Positions 17,051 through 25,597 of a stretch of DNA of 64,000 nt are shown piece after piece. Source of the stretch: Hymenobacter sediminicola (GTDB lineage: Bacteria > Bacteroidota > Bacteroidia > Cytophagales > Hymenobacteraceae); the NCBI RefSeq assembly GCF_014250515.1, contig NZ_CP060202.1, positions 3,159,001-3,223,000 on the forward strand. The letters are read 5' to 3'. The notes below the pieces were generated by a model. It was not told the origin of the DNA, searched no databases, and worked only from the letters and a program-made list of their open reading frames with translations. Both the position numbers and the translations under genes were made by a program. Position 1 is the stretch's first letter, and each line of letters starts with the position of its first letter.

Positions 17051-18985
17051 ATGTTTCCGGAGTCTAAAATTCCCGAAGGCCCACTGGCCGAGAAGTGGGA
17101 CAAGCACAAGTTCAATGTCAAGCTCGTAAACCCCGCCAACAAGCGGAAGTACGATGTCATTGTAGTCGGCACCGGCCTGGCCGGTGGCGCAGCGGCCGCC
17201 TCACTGGCCGAACTGGGCTACAACGTAAAGGCTTTTACCTTCCACGACTCACCACGCCGCGCCCACTCCATTGCGGCGCAGGGCGGCATCAACGCAGCCA
17301 AAAACTACCAGAACGACGGCGACTCCGTGTTCCGGCTGTTTTATGACACCATCAAAGGTGGTGACTACCGGGCCCGCGAAGCCAACGTGTACCGCCTCGC
17401 GCAGGTATCGGTCAACATCATCGACCAATGCGTAGCGCAGGGCGTTCCTTTCGCCCGCGAGTACGGCGGCTTGCTGGCTAACCGCTCTTTCGGCGGTGCG
17501 CAGGTGAGCCGGACGTTCTACGCCCGCGGCCAGACCGGACAGCAGCTGCTGCTGGGTGCCTATTCGGCCCTCTCGCGCCAGATTGCCTATGGCAAAGTGA
17601 AGATGTACACACGGTCCGAAATGCTGGATGTGGTAGTCGTTGACGGGCAGGCCCGCGGCATTATCACCCGCAACCTCATTACGGGCGAGATTGAGCAGCA
17701 CGCGGCCCACGCCGTGGTATTGGCTACCGGCGGTTACGGCAACGTATTCTACCTGAGCACTAATGCTATGTACTGCAACGCCACTGCTGCGTGGCGGGCC
17801 CACAAGCGAGGCGCTTACTTCGCCAACCCTTGCTTCACCCAGATTCACCCCACTTGTATTCCCGTATCCGGCGACTACCAGTCGAAGCTGACACTGATGT
17901 CGGAGTCGCTGCGGAACGACGGCCGCGTGTGGGTACCCAAGACGGTGGAAATGGCAGAGCGGGTACGCAAAGGCGAAATCAAGCCTCAAGACATTGCCGA
18001 GGATGACCGTGACTATTTCCTGGAGCGCAAATACCCTGCATTCGGCAACCTAGTACCACGCGACGTAGCCTCGCGCAACGCCAAGCAGATGTGCGACGAG
18101 GGTCGTGGCGTCGGGTCAACTGGCCTGGCTGTCTACCTCGATTTCGCCGATATCATCAAGCGGACGGGTGCCGAAGCAGTGAGCCAGAAGTACGGCAACC
18201 TGTTTGCCATGTACGAGAAAATCACCGACGAGGACCCCTACAAACAGCCGATGCGCATCTATCCGGCGGTACACTACACCATGGGGGGCCTGTGGGTTGA
18301 CTATAACCTGCAAACCACCGTTCCTGGTCTGTACGCTACCGGCGAGTGCAATTTCTCAGACCACGGCGCTAACCGCCTCGGGGCTTCGGCTCTGATGCAG
18401 GGCCTGGCTGACGGCTACTTCGTGATTCCCTACACCATTGGGGACTACCTGGCCTCTACGCCGCCCAAACCCGTTACGACCGAACACCCAGCCTTCAAAC
18501 AGGCCGAGGCCGATGTGCGGGGCCGCATCAGCAAGCTGATGAGCATCAACGGAACCCGCACGCCCGACGACTTCCACAAACATCTGGGCCACCTGATGTG
18601 GGAATACTGCGGCATGGCGCGTAACGCCGAAGGGCTCAAGCACGCCAAAGCAGAGATTCAGAAGTTGCGCCAGGAGTTCTGGAGCGACCTAAAGCTGTCC
18701 GGCACAGAAGGAGAATTGAACCAAGCCCTAGAAAAAGCCGGCCGTGTTGCCGACTTCCTGGAACTGGGTGAATTGATGGTGGACGATGCTCTGGACCGCA
18801 ACGAAAGCTGCGGTGGCCACTTCCGTGAGGAATATGCTACGGAGGACGGCGAAGCCAAGCGTAACGACGATGACTATGCCTACGTGGCTGCCTGGCAGTA
18901 TGTGGCCGACAATCAGCCCGAAATCCTGAACAAGGAGCAGCTGACATTCGAAAACGTGAAGCTCACGCAGCGAAGCTATAAGTAA
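17051..18985 (+). CDS. sdhA: Succinate dehydrogenase flavoprotein subunit
   Basis: 644 residues. FAD-binding [18 protein letters not shown] is at about 43-60 and the covalent-FAD histidine segment [12 protein letters not shown] at about 78-89. The catalytic-site region [10 protein letters not shown] and the ending helical domain are normal. It oxidises succinate to fumarate in the TCA cycle on the cytoplasmic face of the membrane. It sits between sdhC and sdhB in one operon. Confidence 0.97.
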   Translation: MFPESKIPEGPLAEKWDKHKFNVKLVNPANKRKYDVIVVGTGLAGGAAAASLAELGYNVKAFTFHDSPRRAHSIAAQGGINAAKNYQNDGDSVFRLFYDTIKGGDYRAREANVYRLAQVSVNIIDQCVAQGVPFAREYGGLLANRSFGGAQVSRTFYARGQTGQQLLLGAYSALSRQIAYGKVKMYTRSEMLDVVVVDGQARGIITRNLITGEIEQHAAHAVVLATGGYGNVFYLSTNAMYCNATAAWRAHKRGAYFANPCFTQIHPTCIPVSGDYQSKLTLMSESLRNDGRVWVPKTVEMAERVRKGEIKPQDIAEDDRDYFLERKYPAFGNLVPRDVASRNAKQMCDEGRGVGSTGLAVYLDFADIIKRTGAEAVSQKYGNLFAMYEKITDEDPYKQPMRIYPAVHYTMGGLWVDYNLQTTVPGLYATGECNFSDHGANRLGASALMQGLADGYFVIPYTIGDYLASTPPKPVTTEHPAFKQAEADVRGRISKLMSINGTRTPDDFHKHLGHLMWEYCGMARNAEGLKHAKAEIQKLRQEFWSDLKLSGTEGELNQALEKAGRVADFLELGELMVDDALDRNESCGGHFREEYATEDGEAKRNDDDYAYVAAWQYVADNQPEILNKEQLTFENVKLTQRSYK

Positions 18986-19086
18986 GCTGACTGCAACCAG
19001 CTGCCGCACTTCGCGGTGGCTGGCTTTCACCTCATTTAAAACGAAAGCTTACCGCCTGCGGCGAAGAGCTTGAATCTTATAAAAAC

Positions 19087-19872
19087 ATGGCCGGAAGTAA
19101 CCCCAACGCCAAACCAATGAATCTTACGCTGAAAGTGTGGCGGCAGAAAAACCGCAACACGGAAGGCAAGATCGTAGACTACCAGGTAAAGGATATTTCG
19201 CCCGAAATGTCTTTCCTGGAAATGCTGGACGTGCTCAATGAGAATCTGTTGCGCCAAGGCGACGAGCCGGTAGCTTTTGACCACGACTGCCGCGAAGGCA
19301 TCTGTGGCTCGTGCAACCTGTTCATCAACGGCCGTGCCCACGGCCCGGAGTCCGGCACAACTACCTGCCAGCTGCACATGCGCAAGTTCTCCGACGGCGA
19401 TACTATTGTCATCGAGCCCTGGCGTGCAAATGCCTTCCCCGTGAATAAGGATCTGAGCGTGGACCGCTCAGCCTTCGACCGGATTATTCAGGCGGGCGGC
19501 TACGTAAGCGTAAACACAGGCGGCACTCCTGATGGCAACGAAATTCCAATTCCGAAAGAAATTGCGGACCGTGCCTTCGAAGCGGCTACCTGCATTGGGT
19601 GCGGCGCCTGCGTGGCATCCTGCAAAAATGCCTCCGCTATGCTTTTCGTTTCGGCGAAGGTTAGCCAGCTGGCGCTGTTGCCACAGGGCCACGTAGAGCG
19701 CAAAACTCGTGTCGAGAACATGGTGGCTCAGATGGACAAGGAAGGATTTGGTGCCTGCACCAACATCGGCTCTTGCGCGGCAGAATGCCCGGTTGGCATC
19801 TCGCTCGAAAATATTGCCATCCTGAACCGTGAATTCCTGGCGGCCAAAGCTACTTCGAATAACCTCGTGTAG
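19087..19872 (+). CDS. sdhB: Succinate dehydrogenase iron-sulfur subunit
   Basis: 261 residues. All three cluster motifs are visible: 2Fe-2S in [12 protein letters not shown] with a later TTTCQLH, 4Fe-4S in [14 protein letters not shown], and 3Fe-4S in [15 protein letters not shown]. It wires electrons from SdhA flavin to the quinone site in SdhC. The gap from sdhA is about 100 bases, longer than between sdhC and sdhA, but no terminator lies in it. A hairpin follows at 19899. Confidence 0.97.
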   Translation: MAGSNPNAKPMNLTLKVWRQKNRNTEGKIVDYQVKDISPEMSFLEMLDVLNENLLRQGDEPVAFDHDCREGICGSCNLFINGRAHGPESGTTTCQLHMRKFSDGDTIVIEPWRANAFPVNKDLSVDRSAFDRIIQAGGYVSVNTGGTPDGNEIPIPKEIADRAFEAATCIGCGACVASCKNASAMLFVSAKVSQLALLPQGHVERKTRVENMVAQMDKEGFGACTNIGSCAAECPVGISLENIAILNREFLAAKATSNNLV

Positions 19873-19898
19873 GTAACACGGTTATACTAATAAGGTAC

Positions 19899-19932
19899 AA
19901 AAAGCGAAGCGGCCTGCCGTTTCGCTTTTTTT
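19899..19932 (+). terminator. Hairpin terminator of the sdh operon
   Basis: AAAAAGCGAAGCGG pairs with CCGTTTCGCTTTTT (one G-T pair) around a short CCTG-like loop and runs into a T tract. It shares the stem core AAAAAGCGAAGC with the terminator at 58133. Confidence 0.87.
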
Positions 19933-20034
19933 GTTGACACATGGCGGAACAGGTCGTAAGCAGAACCAACACCCTCTTTCTTGTTGCCGAACAGGTTCAG
20001 CAGCCTCACGTTCTTAATTTCCTATCTATCATAG

Positions 20035-20562
20035 ATGATAACCATCATTGCAGGCACTAATCGTCCTGATTCCCGAGCTCGGCGCATTGCTGACATCTAC
20101 GCAACGCTTCTGCGTGAGCAGCAGGTGACGTACCAACTGCTGGACCTGGTAGAGCTGCCAGCCGATGTGAGCGTTTCGGCGCTGTACGACAATACCGGCC
20201 GCCACGACGACTTCAACCGATTGGCGGATATGGCTGCCGCTGCCGATAAGCTGGTGCTGGTAGTGCCGGAGTACAATTGCTCCTATCCCGGAGTGCTCAA
20301 AACTTTCATCGATGGGCTACCCTACCCTGGCGGCATCCGAGGCAAAAAGGCCGCATTGATCGGACTAGGAACCGGTGCGCAAGGCGGTTTGCTGGCGCTG
20401 AGCCATCTGACCGATGTGCTGATGTACCTGGGCACTGCCGTGCTGCCTACCCGTGTCCGCTTACCGTTCATCGACCAGCACCTGACGAAAGACGGGAAGC
20501 TGACCAACCCGTTTTATCAGCAACTACTGGAGGAGCAGGCAGCACAACTGCTTGCATTTTAA
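20035..20562 (+). CDS. NAD(P)H-dependent FMN reductase family protein
   Basis: 175 residues of flavodoxin-like fold. The phosphate-binding loop GTNRPDSRARRIAD is at about 7-20 and the flavin segment PEYNCSYPGVLKTFIDGLP (about 81-99) fits the NADPH-dependent FMN reductase / quinone reductase family, where the motif is usually PEYN.S.PG.LKN. It is cytoplasmic. It follows the sdh terminator and so is likely its own transcription unit. The substrate is not determined. Confidence 0.9.
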   Translation: MITIIAGTNRPDSRARRIADIYATLLREQQVTYQLLDLVELPADVSVSALYDNTGRHDDFNRLADMAAAADKLVLVVPEYNCSYPGVLKTFIDGLPYPGGIRGKKAALIGLGTGAQGGLLALSHLTDVLMYLGTAVLPTRVRLPFIDQHLTKDGKLTNPFYQQLLEEQAAQLLAF

Positions 20563-20604
20563 GAAAGAAACGCCCGCTGCGACAGTATTGCTGAGCTAGC
20601 AGCC

Positions 20605-20612
20605 TATATTTG
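20605..20612 (+). promoter_or_regulatory. Possible -7 promoter element
   Basis: TATATTTG matches TAnnTTTG and lies 29 bases ahead of the ATG at 20641. The nearest TTG upstream is only 14 bases away, shorter than usual, so the -33 element is doubtful. It would drive the metal-related gene cluster that follows. Confidence 0.4.
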
Positions 20613-20640
20613 CCCTGCTTCCTTCGTCTTTTTCACTACC

Positions 20641-21021
20641 ATGGCACGCGTGCTAGCTCTTTTTTTGGCTGCTCTGATGCTACTCCAGACATTCAGTCGG
20701 GAGCTGTTGGTGGTGGATTACCAAATGCACAAAGAGCGTATTACACAGCTCTTCTGCGTGAACAAAGACAAGCCGCAACTGCGCTGCAATGGCAAGTGCC
20801 ATTTGGCCAAGCAACTGCGCAAAGCCTCCGACTCAGAGAGCAAAACACCCGCTTCCGGCTTCGCCAAAGTAAAGTATGATGTGGTGTTGCCCTTTGTTTT
20901 CTGGGTAGTGGCGCCCACATACGCCTACCCGTTGCCGCTGCGCTTTGCGCCAGCGGCCTCGGTACACTACGCTTTTGCGCCAGCACAAAGCGTGTTTCAT
21001 CCGCCAGCCCTGAAGGCCTGA
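20641..21021 (+). CDS. Small Cys-containing membrane-associated protein, unknown function
   Basis: 126 residues. It begins with a hydrophobic segment (VLALFLAALMLLQTF) that acts as signal or anchor, then FCVNKDKPQLRCNGKCHLAKQL with C39, C49 and C53-H54 (a CX3CH arrangement), and a second hydrophobic stretch near 80-98 (VVLPFVFWVVAPTYAYPLP). I do not recognise a named family; the Cys/His cluster suggests metal handling or heme attachment, but neither is shown. It precedes the MbnP-like gene by 116 bases, with the same strand and apparent operon. Confidence 0.75.
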   Translation: MARVLALFLAALMLLQTFSRELLVVDYQMHKERITQLFCVNKDKPQLRCNGKCHLAKQLRKASDSESKTPASGFAKVKYDVVLPFVFWVVAPTYAYPLPLRFAPAASVHYAFAPAQSVFHPPALKA

Positions 21022-21137
21022 TGTCCGACTTCCCACGCCTATTCAGGGCGTGGTATTTGCTGCTGTGCTCACCTGTTGGCCTTTTGCCTCTGCACACAGC
21101 ACCATTGTCTGCATTTCCTTCATACGCCTTCCGAAAG

Positions 21138-21896
21138 ATGAAAATATTGAAATACGCGGCCCTGTTTCTGGCTTTATCTGCCCCTTTCTCCCTCACCTCC
21201 TGCGACGAAGACAAGGATGTGCAGCAGGGCAACGTCAGCATAGAATTTGAGAATGTGGCCGGTTCTGTGCCGGTGCAGTTGGGCAGTACCACGTACAAAA
21301 CGGCTGCCGGCGACACCTTTTCGGTTTCTACGCTACGCTACTACATTTCCAACATCAAGCTGAAGAAAGCCGACGGCACTGAGTTTGTGCAGCCGGAAAG
21401 CTACTATCTACTTGATGAGGCACTGCCCGCGACCAAAACGTTTACTATTCCCAACGCCCCGGCCGGCGACTACACTGGCCTGACGTTTACGATTGGGGTA
21501 GACAGCGCCCGCAACGTAGCTGGGGCCCAGACTGGCGCGCTGGCCCCTTCCGACATGTTCTGGAACTGGAACACCGGCTACATCTACACAAAGCTGGAAG
21601 GCCGCTACAGTCCTTCTAAAACGAATGGGCCGCTTGTATTGCATATTGGAGGCTTCAAGTCACCGAACAACACCATCCAGACCGTGTCGCCGGCAATGAC
21701 TAACAAAGTCATCCAGATTCGGGAAGGCCGGACGCCACAAGTGCATCTGAAGGCCGATATACTGAAGATGTTTACCGGTGTCAGCACCATTCGCCTCGCC
21801 ACCGTCAACAATGTAATGGGCGGTCCGAATGCCGTGTTGGTCGCCAAAAATCAGGCCGCCGGCATGTTTACCGTCGACCATATCCACGGCAACTAG
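21138..21896 (+). CDS. MbnP-like copper-binding lipoprotein
   Basis: 252 residues from the ATG at 21138, chosen because it gives a lipoprotein signal (LSAPFSLTSC, C22); the frame opens earlier at 21021. The body has the MbnP-family pattern: VSIEFENVAGSVPVQLG, RYYISNIKLK, then DMFWNWNTGYIYTKLEG with W142/W144. Histidines H169, H203, H248 and H250 are candidate copper ligands. In characterised MbnP a Trp is converted to kynurenine by the partner MbnH and contributes to copper binding. The next gene is an MbnH-like di-heme protein, 21 bases downstream, which supports the call. Which Trp is modified here is not shown. Confidence 0.82.
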   Translation: MKILKYAALFLALSAPFSLTSCDEDKDVQQGNVSIEFENVAGSVPVQLGSTTYKTAAGDTFSVSTLRYYISNIKLKKADGTEFVQPESYYLLDEALPATKTFTIPNAPAGDYTGLTFTIGVDSARNVAGAQTGALAPSDMFWNWNTGYIYTKLEGRYSPSKTNGPLVLHIGGFKSPNNTIQTVSPAMTNKVIQIREGRTPQVHLKADILKMFTGVSTIRLATVNNVMGGPNAVLVAKNQAAGMFTVDHIHGN

Positions 21897-21917
21897 CGGT
21901 AACTGCCCTTGGCCCGC

Positions 21918-22976
21918 ATGAGAGGCATATGCACTTTCGCCCGCAGCTGGCTGCTAGTGGCGCTACTCGTGGCTGGCAGTTGCCGGCCTGATGCGGACGT
22001 ACGCCCGAATGAGGAAGTGCCCGGCACCGCTGTGCCGGGCAACTTCCCAGTGCCAGTATATGGGACCGACAAAAACCCACCTACTCGCGCCGCCTTTGAG
22101 CTAGGGCGCACGCTCTTCTATGACCCACGTCTGTCACGAACCGGTGATATATCGTGTGGCAGCTGCCATCAGCAATTCGTAGCGTTTGCGCATGCCGGCC
22201 ACCAACTCAGCCACGGCGTGGATAATCGGCTGGGTACGCGTAACGCTCCCGCACTACAGAACCTGCGCTGGAAGCCCAATTTCTTCTGGGATGGTGGGCC
22301 GAGCAACATCGAAACGATGCCTCTCGCACCCATCACCAACCCAGTAGAAATGGACGAAACGCTCGACAATCTGGTGCGCAAGCTCAATGCCGACGCCGAA
22401 TATAAGCGGCGTTTTGCGGCAGTATTCGGCGGCTCAGGTCCCATTGATTCCTACCAGTTTCTTCGGGCGCTGGCGCAGTTTACGGCCGCACTGACTTCTG
22501 CCAACTCGCGCTACGACCACTACGCCCGCCACGAAGCCGGTGGCACGCTGAGTGATGCCGAGTTGCGGGGCCTGAGCGTGCTGCGTCAGAAATGTGGCTC
22601 TTGCCATACCGGAGAGCTGTTCACGGACGAGTCGTTCCGCAACAATGGGCTGGACCGCAGTTTCCCACTGGACTCAGGCCGGGCACATATTACGCAGCGC
22701 AGCATTGATGTAGGCCGTTTCAAGGTGCCTAGCCTGCGCAACGTGGCGCTGACGGGGCCTTACATGCACGATGGCCGCTTTCAGACCCTGACCGAAGTGC
22801 TGGACCACTACGACCACGGCATGGTGGACTCCAAGACGCTGGACCCACAATTTCGGCAGCAGGGAGCCAGACTTGGTATTCCTCTCTCGGCCCAGGACCG
22901 CCAAGATCTGCTGGCGTTCCTGTCGACGCTTACGGATGAAGAGTTTCTGCGTGATCCGCAGCTGTCTGAGCAATAG
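21918..22976 (+). CDS. MbnH-like di-heme cytochrome c peroxidase family lipoprotein
   Basis: 352 residues from the ATG at 21918 (a TTG nine bases earlier is also in frame). A lipobox LVAGSC puts lipidation at C22. Two heme c sites are clear: CGSCH (80-84) and CGSCH (226-230). The family pattern includes LGRTLFYDPRLS, FFWDGG and the C-terminal PYMHDGRFQTL. Bacterial di-heme peroxidases reduce H2O2; MbnH members instead use high-valent hemes to oxidise a Trp of MbnP. Direct coupling to the MbnP-like gene favours the MbnH role, but the sequence alone does not separate the two. Confidence 0.85.
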   Translation: MRGICTFARSWLLVALLVAGSCRPDADVRPNEEVPGTAVPGNFPVPVYGTDKNPPTRAAFELGRTLFYDPRLSRTGDISCGSCHQQFVAFAHAGHQLSHGVDNRLGTRNAPALQNLRWKPNFFWDGGPSNIETMPLAPITNPVEMDETLDNLVRKLNADAEYKRRFAAVFGGSGPIDSYQFLRALAQFTAALTSANSRYDHYARHEAGGTLSDAELRGLSVLRQKCGSCHTGELFTDESFRNNGLDRSFPLDSGRAHITQRSIDVGRFKVPSLRNVALTGPYMHDGRFQTLTEVLDHYDHGMVDSKTLDPQFRQQGARLGIPLSAQDRQDLLAFLSTLTDEEFLRDPQLSEQ

Positions 22977-23037
22977 CTGTCCTGTTGCGTCGCTCAGACC
23001 GAACCCTTAAAACCAGCGCTGTACTGCGCTGTTGCTT

Positions 23038-24036
23038 ATGTTTTCTAAAAAAATATTACTCCTGCTGCTGGCACTGCTGCCAGTGCAGGCCGGTTTGGCC
23101 TGCGACATTTGCGGCTGCTTTATGGGCATCACGCCCTATGATAATCAGAGCAGTTTTTCACTGATGCACCGCTACCGGATTTTCAACGGCTATCAACATC
23201 TTGGCCAGAACCCGCAGTTCTTTCCGACCGGTGCTCACCCTGTGGTGCCGCAGCCGCTGAATGGCACAGATGCCGGCTATACCCATTCCCACAAGGGCGA
23301 CCCTACCGATTTCGAGGCATTCCGGGTGATAGAACTACGGGGCAAATATTTTCTGGCCCAGCGTCTGGAGCTAAATGCCTTTGTGCCGGTTGCCATGAAC
23401 ACGTCACAGATCAATGGCCGGCAGATTAATCTTAGCGGGCTGGGCGACGTGACCATGTTTGCCGGTTACCACCTCATCCGCAACATCGAAACGGCCGGCG
23501 TGCAGAACCGCGTGATTGTAGGAGGTGGCGTCAAATTGCCGACGGGCAGCTTCACACGCCAAAAAGCCGACGGCAGCCGCTACCCTACCCTCACCCAGCC
23601 GGGCACCGGCACCACCGACGGCTTTTTGTACGCTAACTACATCGGCAGCTACCGCAACGTGGGACTTAGCCTAAACACAAGCTACCGCCGAGGCGCAGCT
23701 AACCGTTTCGAGGAAGGGTTGGCACCCGGTGTAACGGCATTTGCGAATCTGTTTTACCGGGTGGCGTTAGGCCAGGACTGGCAAGTTTATCCGTCGGCGC
23801 AACTGTTCTATGAAAAGACCAAAGGCGAGTTTTTTGAGGGCCGGCTTACGGGGGAGCACGCCATGAACAATGCCTTGTTAGGACCAGGCCTGGATGTGTA
23901 CTACAAAAATTTGTCGCTGAACACTAGTGTGCAACTTCCGGTATACACCGCTGCTACCGACCACCCCGCGAGTGCCGGCCGGATAGTAGTAGCAGTAGGC
24001 TATAGCTTCAACCAAACTAAGTACTTGTTTAAGTAG
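23038..24036 (+). CDS. Exported protein with N-terminal CDICGC motif, probable outer-membrane beta-barrel
   Basis: 332 residues from the ATG at 23038. The signal peptide (KILLLLLALLPVQAGLA) is followed directly by CDICGCFMG (C22, C25, C27), so cysteines are at the mature N-terminus. The rest alternates aromatic and polar residues (FSLMHRYRIFNGY, FLAQRLELNAFVPVAMN, GGGVKLPTGSF, VVAVGYSFNQTKYLFK), as in a transporter-like outer-membrane barrel ending in an aromatic residue. No family function is known to me. It sits between the two di-heme peroxidases, so a metal- or redox-linked role is plausible inference. Confidence 0.7.
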   Translation: MFSKKILLLLLALLPVQAGLACDICGCFMGITPYDNQSSFSLMHRYRIFNGYQHLGQNPQFFPTGAHPVVPQPLNGTDAGYTHSHKGDPTDFEAFRVIELRGKYFLAQRLELNAFVPVAMNTSQINGRQINLSGLGDVTMFAGYHLIRNIETAGVQNRVIVGGGVKLPTGSFTRQKADGSRYPTLTQPGTGTTDGFLYANYIGSYRNVGLSLNTSYRRGAANRFEEGLAPGVTAFANLFYRVALGQDWQVYPSAQLFYEKTKGEFFEGRLTGEHAMNNALLGPGLDVYYKNLSLNTSVQLPVYTAATDHPASAGRIVVAVGYSFNQTKYLFK

Positions 24037-24155
24037 CCCAGAAGCAACCAGACAGCGGGTAGCTCATTGGCTGTCAGTAAGTGAAACTGAACTTGCTGTG
24101 TTCTGTGTTGCCACAGGAAATAGTATCTTGAGCTTTCTTCACTTTAATCCAGCGT

Positions 24156-25319
24156 ATGCCGTTAAGTAGTACCCGTTTGCGTTCCTGCCTGCTACTTTCA
24201 GCAGCTGTATTGCTTTCTGCGGCAGCATGCCATAGAGAAGAACCGCAGCCTGCCGACCCGAAACCAGATGCGCCTACGCCCTACACGCTGGTACTGCCTA
24301 CGCAACTGCCTCAAAACGTACTCATTCCTGCTGACAATCCACTGACCGTGGAAGGCATAGACCTGGGGCGCAAGCTGTTCTACGAAACCCGCCTTTCCAG
24401 CAACAACACCATGTCGTGTGGGAGTTGTCACCAGCAAAGCAAAGCCTTCACGGATGGCCGCCGGCTGGCCGTTGGTGTTGACGGCATTGCGCACCAGCGT
24501 AACTCGATGTCGCTGGTGAATTTGCTATGGGAGCCCACTCTGAACTGGGACGGGGCAGCTACTACTCTGGAAACGCAGGCCCGCAAGCCCATCGAAAACC
24601 CAGTTGAGTTGCACCAGTCGCTGGCCACAGGCGTAAGCAAGCTGCAGCAAACTCCGCTCTATCCGCCGCTGTTTGCCAAGGCCTTCGGTTCGAGCACCAT
24701 CACGGAGGCCAACGTGCTCAAAGCATTAGCCCAATTCGAACGAACCCTTATTTCGGGAAATTCACGCTACGAAAAGTCACTTTTGGGGCAAACCCGCCTG
24801 AATGATGATGAGCGTGCTGGCAAGCTACTCTACTTCAACCATCCTGGTGAGGGTGGTAATTCCAGCGCCCGGGGTGGCTCCTGCGACCATTGCCATAACG
24901 GCAACAACTTCACTTTCACGAATGCCACCTTCGCTACGGCTGGTGGCACAGCCGAATTCGTCAACAACGGGCTGGACATGACATTCGCGGATCCTGGGCG
25001 CTTCAATGTGACGGGCCGCAACGGCGACAAAGGCTTGTTCCGGGTACCTACACTGCGCAATATTGCTCTGACTGCCCCCTACATGCACGATGGCCGCTTT
25101 CAGACCCTGGAAGAAGTAGTGGACCACTACAACGAGCACATCGAGCGGAACAGTCCCAACGTCAATCCTATTCTGCTTTTGTCTAATCCAGCTCCGGCCG
25201 GTAGTAACAGCACCACCCTGAACCTAACGGCCAACGAAAAGCGGCAGCTTGTGGCTTTCCTGAAAACGCTGACTGACTCCACATTCATCCAGGACCCGCG
25301 TTTTTCCAACCCTTTCTAA
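24156..25319 (+). CDS. Di-heme cytochrome c peroxidase family lipoprotein
   Basis: 387 residues with a lipobox LLSAAAC (C25). Heme sites are CGSCH (88-92) and CDHCH (243-247). Common family segments are LGRKLFYETRLS, LNWDGAA and PYMHDGRFQTLEE. It is related to the MbnH-like protein two genes upstream but with a longer linker (FNHPGEGGNSSARG) before the second heme, so it is a paralogue rather than a copy. It may reduce peroxide or oxidise another substrate. The ATG at 24156 is the first in frame with a signal sequence. Confidence 0.87.
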   Translation: MPLSSTRLRSCLLLSAAVLLSAAACHREEPQPADPKPDAPTPYTLVLPTQLPQNVLIPADNPLTVEGIDLGRKLFYETRLSSNNTMSCGSCHQQSKAFTDGRRLAVGVDGIAHQRNSMSLVNLLWEPTLNWDGAATTLETQARKPIENPVELHQSLATGVSKLQQTPLYPPLFAKAFGSSTITEANVLKALAQFERTLISGNSRYEKSLLGQTRLNDDERAGKLLYFNHPGEGGNSSARGGSCDHCHNGNNFTFTNATFATAGGTAEFVNNGLDMTFADPGRFNVTGRNGDKGLFRVPTLRNIALTAPYMHDGRFQTLEEVVDHYNEHIERNSPNVNPILLLSNPAPAGSNSTTLNLTANEKRQLVAFLKTLTDSTFIQDPRFSNPF

Positions 25320-25355
25320 CCGAAGGCAGTCTTTCCACCTGCTTCTCTCATCCTC

Positions 25356-25532
25356 ATGCAGCAGGCAGTTTCTCGGCTGATTTTAGTGCTGGTTGGCTTG
25401 CTCTCAGCAGCTTGCTCCTCTTTCTCCTCTACTCGTCAGCTTAGTCCTGACCGCGAAACAGGTTCTCCGCGCTATATTTTGCCGGCGGATACTGCGGCAA
25501 AGCCAATGCCAGTGCAAGAGCCGCATCGGTAG
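25356..25532 (+). CDS. Small lipoprotein (58 aa)
   Basis: An open frame from ATG 25356 to TAG 25532 encodes MQQAVSRLILVLVGLLSAAC followed by SSFSSTRQLSPDRETG and a short tail. The signal has a Arg, a hydrophobic core and a lipobox (LSAAC), with Ser after the Cys. It follows the peroxidase gene by 36 bases on the same strand, and its last codons lie inside the left arm of the hairpin at 25527. It has no recognised family. Confidence 0.6.
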   Translation: MQQAVSRLILVLVGLLSAACSSFSSTRQLSPDRETGSPRYILPADTAAKPMPVQEPHR

Positions 25533-25591
25533 ACTTATACTAAAAAGGCCGCCGCAGATTCTGCGGCGGCCTTTTTAGTATAAGTCTACCG
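25527..25591. terminator. Long perfect hairpin between convergent genes
   Basis: Two 32-base perfectly complementary arms (25527-25558 and 25560-25591) around a single T. The core AAAAAGGCCGCCGCAG / CTGCGGCGGCCTTTTT is a standard bidirectional terminator; the outer 14 bases on each side extend the perfect pairing. The left arm begins at the last codons of the small lipoprotein gene, and the right arm ends 7 bases before the ftsZ stop. Confidence 0.88.
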
Positions 25592-25597
25592 TGGATT

